Assembly: GCA_036562385.1 (NCBI GenBank)
Contig: DATCKG010000080.1
Location: forward strand, 1 to 9,731
Length of the DNA: 9,731 nt
From: DATCKG01 sp036562385
GTDB lineage: Bacteria; Bacillota; Sulfobacillia; Symbiobacteriales; Symbiobacteriaceae
Direction: 5' to 3'
Part shown: positions 1-5,888 of the stretch, piece after piece
Numbering within the stretch: position 1 is the stretch's first letter
How the letters are laid out: the number at the start of each line of letters is the position of its first letter
Program-made: the position numbers and the translations under genes
Notes under the pieces: model-generated
What the model was told of the DNA's origin: nothing
Seen by the model: the letters and a program-made list of their open reading frames with translations, nothing else
The model's database searches: none

Positions 1-228
<228 letters not shown>

Positions 229-314
229 GGGGAGATACCCAAGTGGCCAAAGGGGGCTGACTGTAAATCAGCTGTCGGACGACTTCGGTGGTTCGAATCC
301 ACCTCTCCCCACCA
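229..314 (+). tRNA. tRNA-Tyr (anticodon GTA)
   Basis: Acceptor strand GGGGAGA (229-235) pairs with TCTCCCC (304-310), followed by discriminator A311 and encoded CCA (312-314). The anticodon loop CTGTAAA is flanked by a CTGA/TCAG stem, placing GTA at 263-265, which reads TAC and TAT. The long variable arm (about 272-290) is the class II form expected of bacterial tRNA-Tyr. The T loop GTTCGAATC is intact. It is the first tRNA after 16S and probably shares its transcript. Confidence 0.97.
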
Positions 315-320
315 ACTCAT

Positions 321-395
321 GGGCGGTTAGCTCAGCGGGAGAGCACTTGCTTCACACGCAAGGGGTCAGTGGTTCGATCCCACTACCGCCCACCA
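321..395 (+). tRNA. tRNA-Val (anticodon CAC)
   Basis: Acceptor GGGCGGT (321-327) pairs with ACCGCCC (385-391); discriminator A392 and CCA 393-395 are encoded. Anticodon stem CTTGC/GCAAG encloses loop TTCACAC, with CAC at 353-355, reading GTG. The GTTCGATCC T loop is intact. A C34 isoacceptor suits a GC-rich genome that uses many GTG codons. Its 3' end overlaps an inverted repeat (391-416) described separately. It lies six bases after tRNA-Tyr. Confidence 0.97.
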
Positions 396-416
396 GGATT
401 TGTCCGAAACCTGGTG
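391..416 (+). repeat. Inverted repeat overlapping the tRNA-Val 3' end
   Basis: CACCAGG (391-397) is a perfect reverse complement of CCTGGTG (410-416). With one bulged A, the pairing extends inward through TTT/AAA to about 10 bp around a GTCCG loop. The left arm includes the last base of the acceptor stem, the discriminator and the encoded CCA. No T tract follows, so it is not a classical terminator. A processing signal or a weak terminator ahead of the internal promoter are both possible. Confidence 0.55.
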
Positions 417-445
417 TTGCGCAAGATCCCATGGCTTGCTATAAT
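417..445 (+). promoter_or_regulatory. Internal sigma-A promoter (extended -10) in tRNA cluster
   Basis: TTGCGC (417-422) lies exactly 17 nt upstream of a perfect TATAAT (440-445), which is preceded by TGC (437-439), giving a full extended -10 (TGnTATAAT). The -35 matches consensus at only three positions, but the extended -10 compensates. Transcription would begin near 452 and run through a perfect 7-bp leader hairpin (TTCGGTT 463-469 with AACCGAA 474-480) into tRNA-Ala. It would let the five distal tRNAs be expressed apart from 16S. Confidence 0.7.
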
Positions 446-491
446 GGGTTTTGCGTCTGGGTTTCGGTTCTCCAACCGAATACAGATACGT

Positions 492-567
492 GGGGCTATA
501 GCTCAGTTGGGAGAGCGCTTGAATCGCACTCAAGAGGTCAGGGGTTCGACTCCCCTTAGCTCCACCA
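492..567 (+). tRNA. tRNA-Ala (anticodon CGC)
   Basis: Acceptor GGGGCTA (492-498) pairs with TAGCTCC (557-563) with one G-U at G494-T561; discriminator A564 and CCA 565-567. Anticodon stem CTTGA/TCAAG encloses loop ATCGCAC, with CGC at 525-527, reading GCG. This is not the usual Ala-TGC found in 16S-23S spacers; it is the C34 isoacceptor used for GC-rich codons. It is the first tRNA downstream of the internal promoter. Confidence 0.96.
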
Positions 568-570
568 ACA

Positions 571-599
571 GGTCCGGTCAGCGAGACCACGGCCGGACC
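571..599 (+). repeat. Hairpin between tRNA-Ala and tRNA-Arg
   Basis: GGTCCGG (571-577) is a perfect inverted repeat of CCGGACC (593-599), with a 15-nt interior that can form an alternative GGTC/GACC stem (576-579 with 585-588). No T tract follows. It fills almost the whole spacer and is probably a processing structure. Confidence 0.5.
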
Positions 600-604
600 G
601 GCGT

Positions 605-680
605 GCGCCTGTAGCTCAGTGGATAGAGTACCTGACTACGAATCAGGTGGTCGCAGGTTCGAATCCTGCCGGGCGCGCCA
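605..680 (+). tRNA. tRNA-Arg (anticodon ACG)
   Basis: Acceptor GCGCCTG (605-611) pairs with CGGGCGC (670-676), with one G-U; discriminator G677 and CCA 678-680. Anticodon stem CCTGA/TCAGG encloses loop CTACGAA, with ACG at 638-640. A34 is expected to be deaminated to inosine by TadA so that CGT, CGC and CGA are read. The T loop GTTCGAATC is intact. Confidence 0.97.
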
Positions 681-685
681 AGCAC

Positions 686-777
<92 letters not shown>

Positions 778-784
778 GACATCA

Positions 785-807
785 GGGCCGGGGTAATAAC
801 CCGGCCC
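785..807 (+). repeat. GC-rich hairpin between tRNA-Ser and tRNA-Pro
   Basis: GGGCCGGG (785-792) is a perfect 8-bp inverted repeat of CCCGGCCC (800-807) around a GTAATAA loop. Only a short TTCGT follows, so termination is doubtful. It belongs to the series of hairpins that punctuate this tRNA array. Confidence 0.5.
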
Positions 808-815
808 GGCTTCGT

Positions 816-892
816 CGGGCTGTAGCGCAGCTTGGTAGCGCACTTCCTTGGGGTGGAAGGGGTCGTGGGTTCAAATCCCGCCAGCCCGACCA
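816..892 (+). tRNA. tRNA-Pro (anticodon GGG)
   Basis: Acceptor CGGGCTG (816-822) pairs with CAGCCCG (882-888); discriminator A889 and CCA 890-892. Anticodon stem CTTCC/GGAAG encloses loop TTGGGGT, with GGG at 850-852, reading CCC and CCT. G853 at position 37 is the TrmD methylation site expected in proline GGG tRNAs. The C1-G72 first pair is usual for tRNA-Pro. Confidence 0.97.
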
Positions 893-902
893 GGTAGCGA
901 AG

Positions 903-928
903 CGTGGTGGGTCCTCACGCCCACCACG
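903..928 (+). repeat. Perfect 9-bp hairpin between the two tRNA-Pro genes
   Basis: CGTGGTGGG (903-911) is a perfect reverse complement of CCCACCACG (920-928) around an 8-nt loop TCCTCACG. No T run follows, so I read it as a processing or spacer structure, not a terminator. Confidence 0.55.
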
Positions 929-957
929 TCGGTTTGCGTATGAGGCACGTATCCGTC

Positions 958-1034
<77 letters not shown>

Positions 1035-1047
1035 CAGCGTAAGAGGG

Positions 1048-1089
1048 CCAGGTTTCTCTGCTGAAAAGGCGGAGAAACGTGGTCTTTTT
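1048..1089 (+). terminator. Rho-independent terminator of the 16S/tRNA cluster
   Basis: A stem of about 14 bp joins 1048-1061 (starting CCAGGTTTCTC) and 1069-1082 (ending GAGAAACGTGG), with one mismatch and one G-U, around a TGAAAAG loop. It is followed by TCTTTTT (1083-1089). It lies 14 nt after the last tRNA and ends the array, which shows that no 23S gene shares this transcript downstream. Confidence 0.85.
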
Positions 1090-1097
1090 GCTATATT
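1089..1097 (+). promoter_or_regulatory. Possible extended -10 promoter for the MFS gene
   Basis: TGCTATATT (1089-1097) is a TGn extended -10 with five of six matches to TATAAT, in an AT-rich island directly after the terminator T-tract and about 39 nt before the MFS start. No acceptable -35 lies 16-18 nt upstream, because that region is the terminator stem. It is offered only as a candidate. Confidence 0.35.
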
Positions 1098-1135
1098 ACC
1101 CTTTCTTTTTTATGGCAGGGAATGAGGCACCATAA

Positions 1136-2386
1136 GTGGCAGAAGGTAGGAGATCGATTTCATTGGGCACCCGTCCAGGCGGCACGTTTCGGGTGATGCG
1201 GCACCGAAACTTTGCCCTTTTTTGGTTTGGGTTTTTGGTCTCCAACGCTGGCGCGTGGATTCAGTCCGTGGCTCAGGGCTGGCTGGTTTACGACATTTCG
1301 GACAGCGCTGTCTGGCTGGGCGCCATCGGCTTCGTGCGGGCGTTTCCGCTGATGCTGCTGGCGCCGGTGGGCGGAACGGTGGCCGACCGGTTCTCCAAGC
1401 GGAAAATCCTCTACACCACCCAGACGGTGATGATGTGCGTAGCGCTGGCTCTGGGGACGCTCACCGCGCTGGGGGTCATTGAGGTGTGGCACGTGCTGCT
1501 GCTCTCCGCCCTGTCGGCCACCGCACAGGCCTTTGACCAGCCTACCCGGCAGTCGCTGATTCCCCGCCTGGTGAGCAAGGAGGACCTGCACGCGGCCATC
1601 TCCCTGAACGCCATCGCATTTAACGGCGCTGCGGTCTTCGGCCCGTCGCTGACCGGGGTGCTGGTGCCCCTGGTGGGGCTGGCCGGGTGCTTTTTCATCA
1701 ACGCGGCGACTTTCCTGGCTGTCTTTGTGGCGCTGGCCCTGATGGAGTGGTCGGAGCATCCGCAGTCAGTCCGCAGCCAAAGCCTGCTGGCCGACCTGAT
1801 CGAGGGGATGCGTCACGTGGCGACCAATCCGGTGATCCTGGCGCTGATCAGCATGGCCGGCGTCACCAGCTTCTTTGCCCGGCCGTATCAGCAGTTCATT
1901 CCCGTCTTCGCCCGGGACGTGATGGGCGGCGACGTGGGCCTGGCCGGGCTGATGCAGTCTGCTCCGTCCCTGGGGACGATTCTTTTCATGCTGGCGGTGG
2001 CCAGCATGGGAGACATCCAGTGGAAAGGAAAGCTGCTGCTGGGCTCGGGTTTCGGCTTCTTGACGGCGCTGGTGCTCTTTGCCTGGTGCCGCAGTCCGAT
2101 CCTCGGTCTGCTGCTGCTGGTGATCGTGGGCGGGTTCAACATGACGTGGCAGACCACGGTCAATACGCTGCTGCAGACCAACGTCAAGGACGAGATGCGG
2201 GGCCGGGTCATGGCCAGCTACACCGTCACCGCCCTGGCCATGATGCCCCTGGGACAGGGGCCCATGGGGTTCACCATGGAGCATTTGGGACCCCAGTGGT
2301 CCCTGACCTTGGGCGCGGCGGTCTCCCTGCTCTGGATGGTCTACATGGCCTTGGTCCGGGTCCGGGAAGTGGTGAGGCTGCCCTGA
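1136..2386 (+). CDS. MFS transporter, MFS_3 (EntS-like) exporter family
   Basis: A 416-residue polytopic membrane protein of the major facilitator superfamily, probably a proton-driven exporter of a small molecule; the substrate cannot be read from sequence. The N-terminal RHRNFALFWFGFLVS (22-36), the first hydrophobic helix and the GWLVYD element (48-53) are typical of the MFS_3 branch (EntS and 'transmembrane secretion effector' types). The loop 2-3 motif A appears as GGTVADRFSKRK (79-90), with D84 and R85 conserved. PTRQSLIPRLV (136-146) follows helix 4. Length and hydrophobic pattern fit 12 helices. The start is GTG 1136 with GAGG 8 nt upstream. An in-frame TTG at 1163 has a better Shine-Dalgarno (AGGAG 1148-1152), and ATG 1196 would still keep helix 1, so the N-terminus is uncertain. 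The dinG-like gene follows after 60 bp on the same strand. Confidence 0.9.
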   Translation: MAEGRRSISLGTRPGGTFRVMRHRNFALFWFGFLVSNAGAWIQSVAQGWLVYDISDSAVWLGAIGFVRAFPLMLLAPVGGTVADRFSKRKILYTTQTVMMCVALALGTLTALGVIEVWHVLLLSALSATAQAFDQPTRQSLIPRLVSKEDLHAAISLNAIAFNGAAVFGPSLTGVLVPLVGLAGCFFINAATFLAVFVALALMEWSEHPQSVRSQSLLADLIEGMRHVATNPVILALISMAGVTSFFARPYQQFIPVFARDVMGGDVGLAGLMQSAPSLGTILFMLAVASMGDIQWKGKLLLGSGFGFLTALVLFAWCRSPILGLLLLVIVGGFNMTWQTTVNTLLQTNVKDEMRGRVMASYTVTALAMMPLGQGPMGFTMEHLGPQWSLTLGAAVSLLWMVYMALVRVREVVRLP

Positions 2387-2397
2387 CGGCCGCCAGC

Positions 2398-2412
2398 GCC
2401 CAGGGCCTGGGC
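2398..2412. repeat. 15-bp palindrome between MFS and helicase genes
   Basis: GCCCAGG-G-CCTGGGC is a perfect dyad with a single central base, 12 nt after the MFS stop and 35 nt before the helicase start. It could be an operator-like site or a small mRNA hairpin; the one-base centre favours a DNA dyad over an RNA loop. GC-rich sequence makes chance occurrence fairly likely. Confidence 0.4.
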
Positions 2413-2433
2413 GGCAGATAATCTGAGCGAATC

Positions 2434-2440
2434 CGGAGGG
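2434..2440 (+). promoter_or_regulatory. Shine-Dalgarno that fixes a TTG start
   Basis: CGGAGGG lies 6 nt before TTG 2447, which is in frame with the helicase. The nearby ATG at 2442 is in a different frame and too close to the ribosome site, so TTG is the best supported start. Confidence 0.7.
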
Positions 2441-2446
2441 AATGGG

Positions 2447-4435
2447 TTGCGTATCCACTGGACCAATCTGCCCTTTCCGGCCCGCAACGAGGAGGAGTTC
2501 CGGCAGGGACTTACCCGGTGGCTGGGCCAGGTTTTTTATGAGGAACTGCCGGCGAACGGCTATGAGATTCGGGAGGAACAGATCTACGCCACTTTCCGGA
2601 TCGCCCGGGCCCTGACCACCGGCGCCACCCTGTTGGCGGAGGCGGGGCCAGGGACCGGCAAGACTTTCGCGTACCTGCTGCCGGCGGTCTGTTACGCCCG
2701 CTTCCGGGGCGCCCCGGTGGTGGTGGCCTGCGCCACCGATGTGCTGCAGGCCCAGATGGCCGGGCCCGGCGGGGACATCGAGACGCTGTCCCGGGTCCTG
2801 AACCTCGGCATCAAGGCCGTGGTGGCGGAGGACCCGTCGCTGTACATCTGCCAGTTGAAGGTACAGCGGCCCGCGCCGGCTCGCAAGCCGCCGGGCTGGG
2901 ACCGGTTCCGGGAGTGGGCCGAGCAGACGTCCACCGGTGCCCGCTCCGAGGTACCCGACGTGCCCGATGCCCTCTGGGAGCAGATGGCCTGGGAGCCCTC
3001 ACTGCCCTGTGACACCTGCCCCCTGCGCAGCCACTGCCACGTGGTGGCTGCCCGCCGGCGATACCGGGAGGAGGCGGACCTGATCCTCTGCGACCACCGC
3101 CTTTTCGGCGCGGATCTCCTCAGCCGGACCGATCGGCTGGAGGAAGGCCGGATGCCGCTGCTACCGCCCTACTCGGCCGTGGTGCTGGACGAAGGGCACC
3201 ACATGGCGGAGACCTGGCAGCGGGTCCAAGGCCACCGGCTGGATGCGCGGCGGCTGAAGGCGACGCTGGATCAGGTGGAGGACCTGCTCCGGGACCAGAT
3301 CGGGGACAGGCCCGCCATCCTGCAGGCGGTAGATGTCGCCCGGCACCGTCTGGCACGGTTTGTCCAGCGGCTGGAGGCCAGTGCCGCCCGGGGCGAAGGC
3401 AAACGGGCGGTGGCCCGCACCGATGAGGTGCTGGCGGCGGCGGCCGCCCTGGATTCCGGACTGGAGCAGGTCGAGGAGGTCCTGGTGACGGAGGAAGCGA
3501 TGCGGGAGGGCCTGGAGGAGGAAGAGGTGATCCGGGCCTACCAGGCGCGGCTGGACGAGGTCAGGGCTGCTCTGCGAATGTTCCGTTCCGATGACAGCCT
3601 GGTCTGGCTGGAGGGCCGGGACCTCTGGACGGTGCCCAGGGAGCCGGTGAGCCTCTTCGGCCCGGGCCGGCTGCAGCCCCGGACGCCGGTGATCTTTTCC
3701 TCGGCCACCCTGGAGCCGGAGTACCAGGCACGGATCCTGCGGCTGAAGACCTGGGAGAGCTTCCGAGTAGGCGTCCCCTTTAACGTGGCGGAGCAGGAGC
3801 TCATCTACTTCCCGGCCACGGCCGGTGATCCGATCCGGCAGGTCTGCGAGCTATTGCAGGTCTCCCGGGGGCGGGCCCTGATCTTGCTGCCGACGCGGGA
3901 GGAGGTGCAGCGTTACCGGCAGGTGCTTTCCGGCATGTCGCTGCCCTGGCGGCTCCTGTTTGAAGGGGAAGGGGACCGCCGGGCGCTGCTTGCCCGATTC
4001 CGGGAAGATGTGTCGGCGGTGTTGGTGGGAAGCAGTTTCTGGGAAGGGGTGGATGTGCCGGGGGAGTCGCTTTCCTGCTGCATCATCCCCCGACTGCCCT
4101 TCCCCGAGCATGACCCGCTGATTCAGGAGCGGCGGCGACAGGCGGAGCGGGAGGGGGCTGACCCCTTCCACGCGGTGGACCTTCCGGAGATGCTGATCCG
4201 GCTGCGGCAAGGCTTTGGCCGGCTGATCCGTACGGCCCGGGACCGGGGCGTCATTGCGCTGTTAGATCTGTCGTTCCGAAGCCAGCCCTGGGCCGAGGAC
4301 GTGCTGGCGGCGTTGCCGGAGGGAGTCCGGCACACCAGTTCCATGGCGGAGGTGGCGGCCTTCCTGGGGACGGACCCCGGAGAGGGGGAAGTTCCCGGCC
4401 CCCGGCAGGAACCGTCTCCTCAAGGACGAAATTAA
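2447..4435 (+). CDS. dinG: DinG/XPD-family iron-sulfur ATP-dependent DNA helicase
   Basis: A 662-residue superfamily 2 helicase of the Rad3/XPD/DinG type, expected to unwind DNA 5' to 3' in replication-fork or damage repair. Visible motifs in order: Q-like IREEQ (41-45); Walker A GPGTGKT (67-73); four cysteines C135, C188, C191 and C197 spaced as the Fe-S cluster ligands; Walker B DEGH (248-251); a charged helical insertion (about 260-380, arch-like); SSATLEP (418-424); motif V SFWEGVDVPG (530-539); motif VI QGFGRLIRT (588-596). All catalytic elements are intact. It lacks the N-terminal DEDDh exonuclease domain found in many Bacillus-type DinG proteins, so it is the short E. coli DinG/YoaA form. 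The C-terminal 20 residues are a Pro/Gly-rich tail. The start is TTG with a strong Shine-Dalgarno. I see no LexA box upstream. DinG versus another XPD-like paralogue cannot be settled here. Confidence 0.92.
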   Translation: MRIHWTNLPFPARNEEEFRQGLTRWLGQVFYEELPANGYEIREEQIYATFRIARALTTGATLLAEAGPGTGKTFAYLLPAVCYARFRGAPVVVACATDVLQAQMAGPGGDIETLSRVLNLGIKAVVAEDPSLYICQLKVQRPAPARKPPGWDRFREWAEQTSTGARSEVPDVPDALWEQMAWEPSLPCDTCPLRSHCHVVAARRRYREEADLILCDHRLFGADLLSRTDRLEEGRMPLLPPYSAVVLDEGHHMAETWQRVQGHRLDARRLKATLDQVEDLLRDQIGDRPAILQAVDVARHRLARFVQRLEASAARGEGKRAVARTDEVLAAAAALDSGLEQVEEVLVTEEAMREGLEEEEVIRAYQARLDEVRAALRMFRSDDSLVWLEGRDLWTVPREPVSLFGPGRLQPRTPVIFSSATLEPEYQARILRLKTWESFRVGVPFNVAEQELIYFPATAGDPIRQVCELLQVSRGRALILLPTREEVQRYRQVLSGMSLPWRLLFEGEGDRRALLARFREDVSAVLVGSSFWEGVDVPGESLSCCIIPRLPFPEHDPLIQERRRQAEREGADPFHAVDLPEMLIRLRQGFGRLIRTARDRGVIALLDLSFRSQPWAEDVLAALPEGVRHTSSMAEVAAFLGTDPGEGEVPGPRQEPSPQGRN

Positions 4436-4440
4436 CACGC

Positions 4441-4446
4441 TATATT
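4441..4446 (+). promoter_or_regulatory. Possible -10 element upstream of hom
   Basis: TATATT (4441-4446) sits in an AT-rich island (about 4428-4456) immediately after the helicase stop, in otherwise GC-rich sequence, 66 nt before the hom start. The preceding GC dinucleotide matches that before the two other -10-like elements in this window. No good -35 is seen 16-18 nt upstream. If real, hom has its own promoter in addition to read-through. Confidence 0.35.
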
Positions 4447-4511
4447 GTATTAAGGTTTGCGGGTGCACCAGCCACCCATCTGAAGGGATCGCGGAACGGG
4501 GAGAAGGTGAC

Positions 4512-5819
4512 ATGGAGCAGAGCAGAATGCGCATTGCCCTTCTGGGGTTGGGAAATGTCGGAACCGGTGTCGTGAAACTGCTGCGAGACAACTACGACAT
4601 CATCAACCTGAAGACCGGCCTGACGCTGGAGATCGCCAAGGTCCTGGTGCGGGACATCTCCAAGCCCCGTCCCGGCATGGAGGAGCTGCCTCTTACGGAT
4701 AACATCAACGAGATCCTGGAGGATCCCTCCATCCGCATCGTGGTGGAGGTAATGGGCGGCATCGAACCCGCCCGTACGTACATGGTGGAGGCCCTCAAGC
4801 GGGGCAAGACCGTAGTCACGGCCAATAAGGACGTGGTCTCCGAGTACGGCAAGGACTTGTACGCGGCCTGCGATATCGGCGACGCGGAGCTCTACTTTGA
4901 AGCCAGCGTGGGCGGGGGCATCCCGGTGATCCGGCCGCTCAAGGAGAGCCTGTCCGCCAACCGGATGCAGAAGGTCATGGGGATCGTCAACGGCACCACC
5001 AACTACATCCTCACCCAGATGAGCCAGTACGGGCGCCCGTACGAGGAGGCGCTCCGGGAGGCCCAGGCCCTGGGCTACGCCGAGCCAGACCCCACCAACG
5101 ATGTGGAGGGATACGACGCGGCCCGCAAGCTGGCGATCCTCGCGTCCATCGCCTTCATGTCCCGGGTGAAGCCCGGCATGGTCTACACCGAGGGGATTAC
5201 CCGCATCACCCCCCGGGATATCGAGTACGGCCGGCGCTTCGGTTGGGTGATCAAGCTGCTGGCCATCGGCAAGGAAGTGGACGGGCAGATCGAGGCTCGG
5301 GTACACCCCGCCTTCATCCCCGCCGACCACCCGCTGGCTTCGGTCAACGGAGTGCTGAACGCCATCTTTGCCGTGGGCCAGCCGGTGGGTGAGGTGATGT
5401 TCTTCGGTCAGGGCGCCGGCGCCGGGCCCACGGCCTCGGCGGTGGTGGGCGACCTGATTGCCGCGGCCCTCTCCAAGCGGACCCCCGGGCGCCGGGCGGG
5501 GGACGCCTGCACCTGCCTCTTCCAGAAGCGGGTGATGGAGATCGGCGAGGTGGTGACCCGCTACTACCTCCGCCTGTTCTGCGCGGACCGGCCCGGTGTG
5601 CTGGCCCGGGTGGCGGATTGCTTCGGGGCTGAGAACGTGTCCATCGCAGAAGTGGTGCAGGGCAGCGGCGGTCCAGACCGGCCGGATGACGGAGACGAGG
5701 CCGAACTGGTGTTGGTTACCCATTCGGTCCGGGAGGCCAGCCTACGGGCGGTGGTCCGGCGGCTGGAGGCGATTCCGGAGGTACGCCGCATCGCCAACGT
5801 GATCCGGGTAGAATCCTGA
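4512..5819 (+). CDS. hom: Homoserine dehydrogenase
   Basis: A 435-residue NAD(P)H-dependent oxidoreductase that reduces L-aspartate-4-semialdehyde to L-homoserine, the branch point towards threonine, methionine and isoleucine; cytosolic. The Rossmann site GLGNVGTG spans 12-19; TANKDVV (103-109) holds the conserved Lys106; GIVNGTTNYIL (157-167), DVEGYDAARKL (197-207) with Lys206, and FGQGAGAGPTASAVVGDL (298-315) are the family's catalytic and substrate signatures. A C-terminal ACT domain (about 349-435, RPGVLARVA to the end) suggests allosteric feedback by threonine, as in other ACT-bearing homologues. It carries a slightly long acidic, Gly-rich loop at 384-397. Full family length. ATG 4512 has GGAG 8 nt upstream; ATG 4527 (after GGAG 4514-4517) is an alternative start that drops five residues. 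No thrB, thrC or lysC neighbour is present in the window. Confidence 0.97.
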   Translation: MEQSRMRIALLGLGNVGTGVVKLLRDNYDIINLKTGLTLEIAKVLVRDISKPRPGMEELPLTDNINEILEDPSIRIVVEVMGGIEPARTYMVEALKRGKTVVTANKDVVSEYGKDLYAACDIGDAELYFEASVGGGIPVIRPLKESLSANRMQKVMGIVNGTTNYILTQMSQYGRPYEEALREAQALGYAEPDPTNDVEGYDAARKLAILASIAFMSRVKPGMVYTEGITRITPRDIEYGRRFGWVIKLLAIGKEVDGQIEARVHPAFIPADHPLASVNGVLNAIFAVGQPVGEVMFFGQGAGAGPTASAVVGDLIAAALSKRTPGRRAGDACTCLFQKRVMEIGEVVTRYYLRLFCADRPGVLARVADCFGAENVSIAEVVQGSGGPDRPDDGDEAELVLVTHSVREASLRAVVRRLEAIPEVRRIANVIRVES

Positions 5820-5831
5820 CCCGTACAAAGG

Positions 5832-5881
5832 AAGGACGGGCAGCCGCCCCGGCAGGGGCAGCAGCCCGTCCTTGGTCTTTT
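5832..5881 (+). terminator. Strong terminator between convergent genes, probably bidirectional
   Basis: AAGGACGGGC (5832-5841) and GCCCGTCCTT (5864-5873) form a perfect 10-bp stem, with a nested GCCCC/GGGGC hairpin (5846-5850 with 5855-5859, loop GGCA) at the top. GGTCTTTT (5874-5881) follows on the + strand, for hom. On the minus strand the stem ends in CCTTCCTTTG, so it can also stop the convergent hydrolase transcript. It fills the gap between the hom stop and the hydrolase stop. Confidence 0.88.
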
Positions 5882-5888
5882 GCTGTGG

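Noticed and set aside
2387..2446. LexA/SOS box upstream of the dinG-like gene
   Set aside because: No CGAAC-N4-GTTCG or CTG-N10-CAG-like site is present in the gap; only the unrelated 15-bp palindrome is seen.
4436..4511. T-box, SAM or threonine attenuator ahead of hom
   Set aside because: The 76-nt gap is too short for a T-box or SAM riboswitch, and there is no leader peptide rich in Thr or Ile codons. The small GGGTG/CACCC hairpin at 4461-4477 is not diagnostic.
4440..5723. A 427-codon open frame antisense to hom
   Set aside because: It mirrors the high GC3 of the hom gene, is rich in His, Gly and Pro with no family features, and hom is unmistakable on the other strand.
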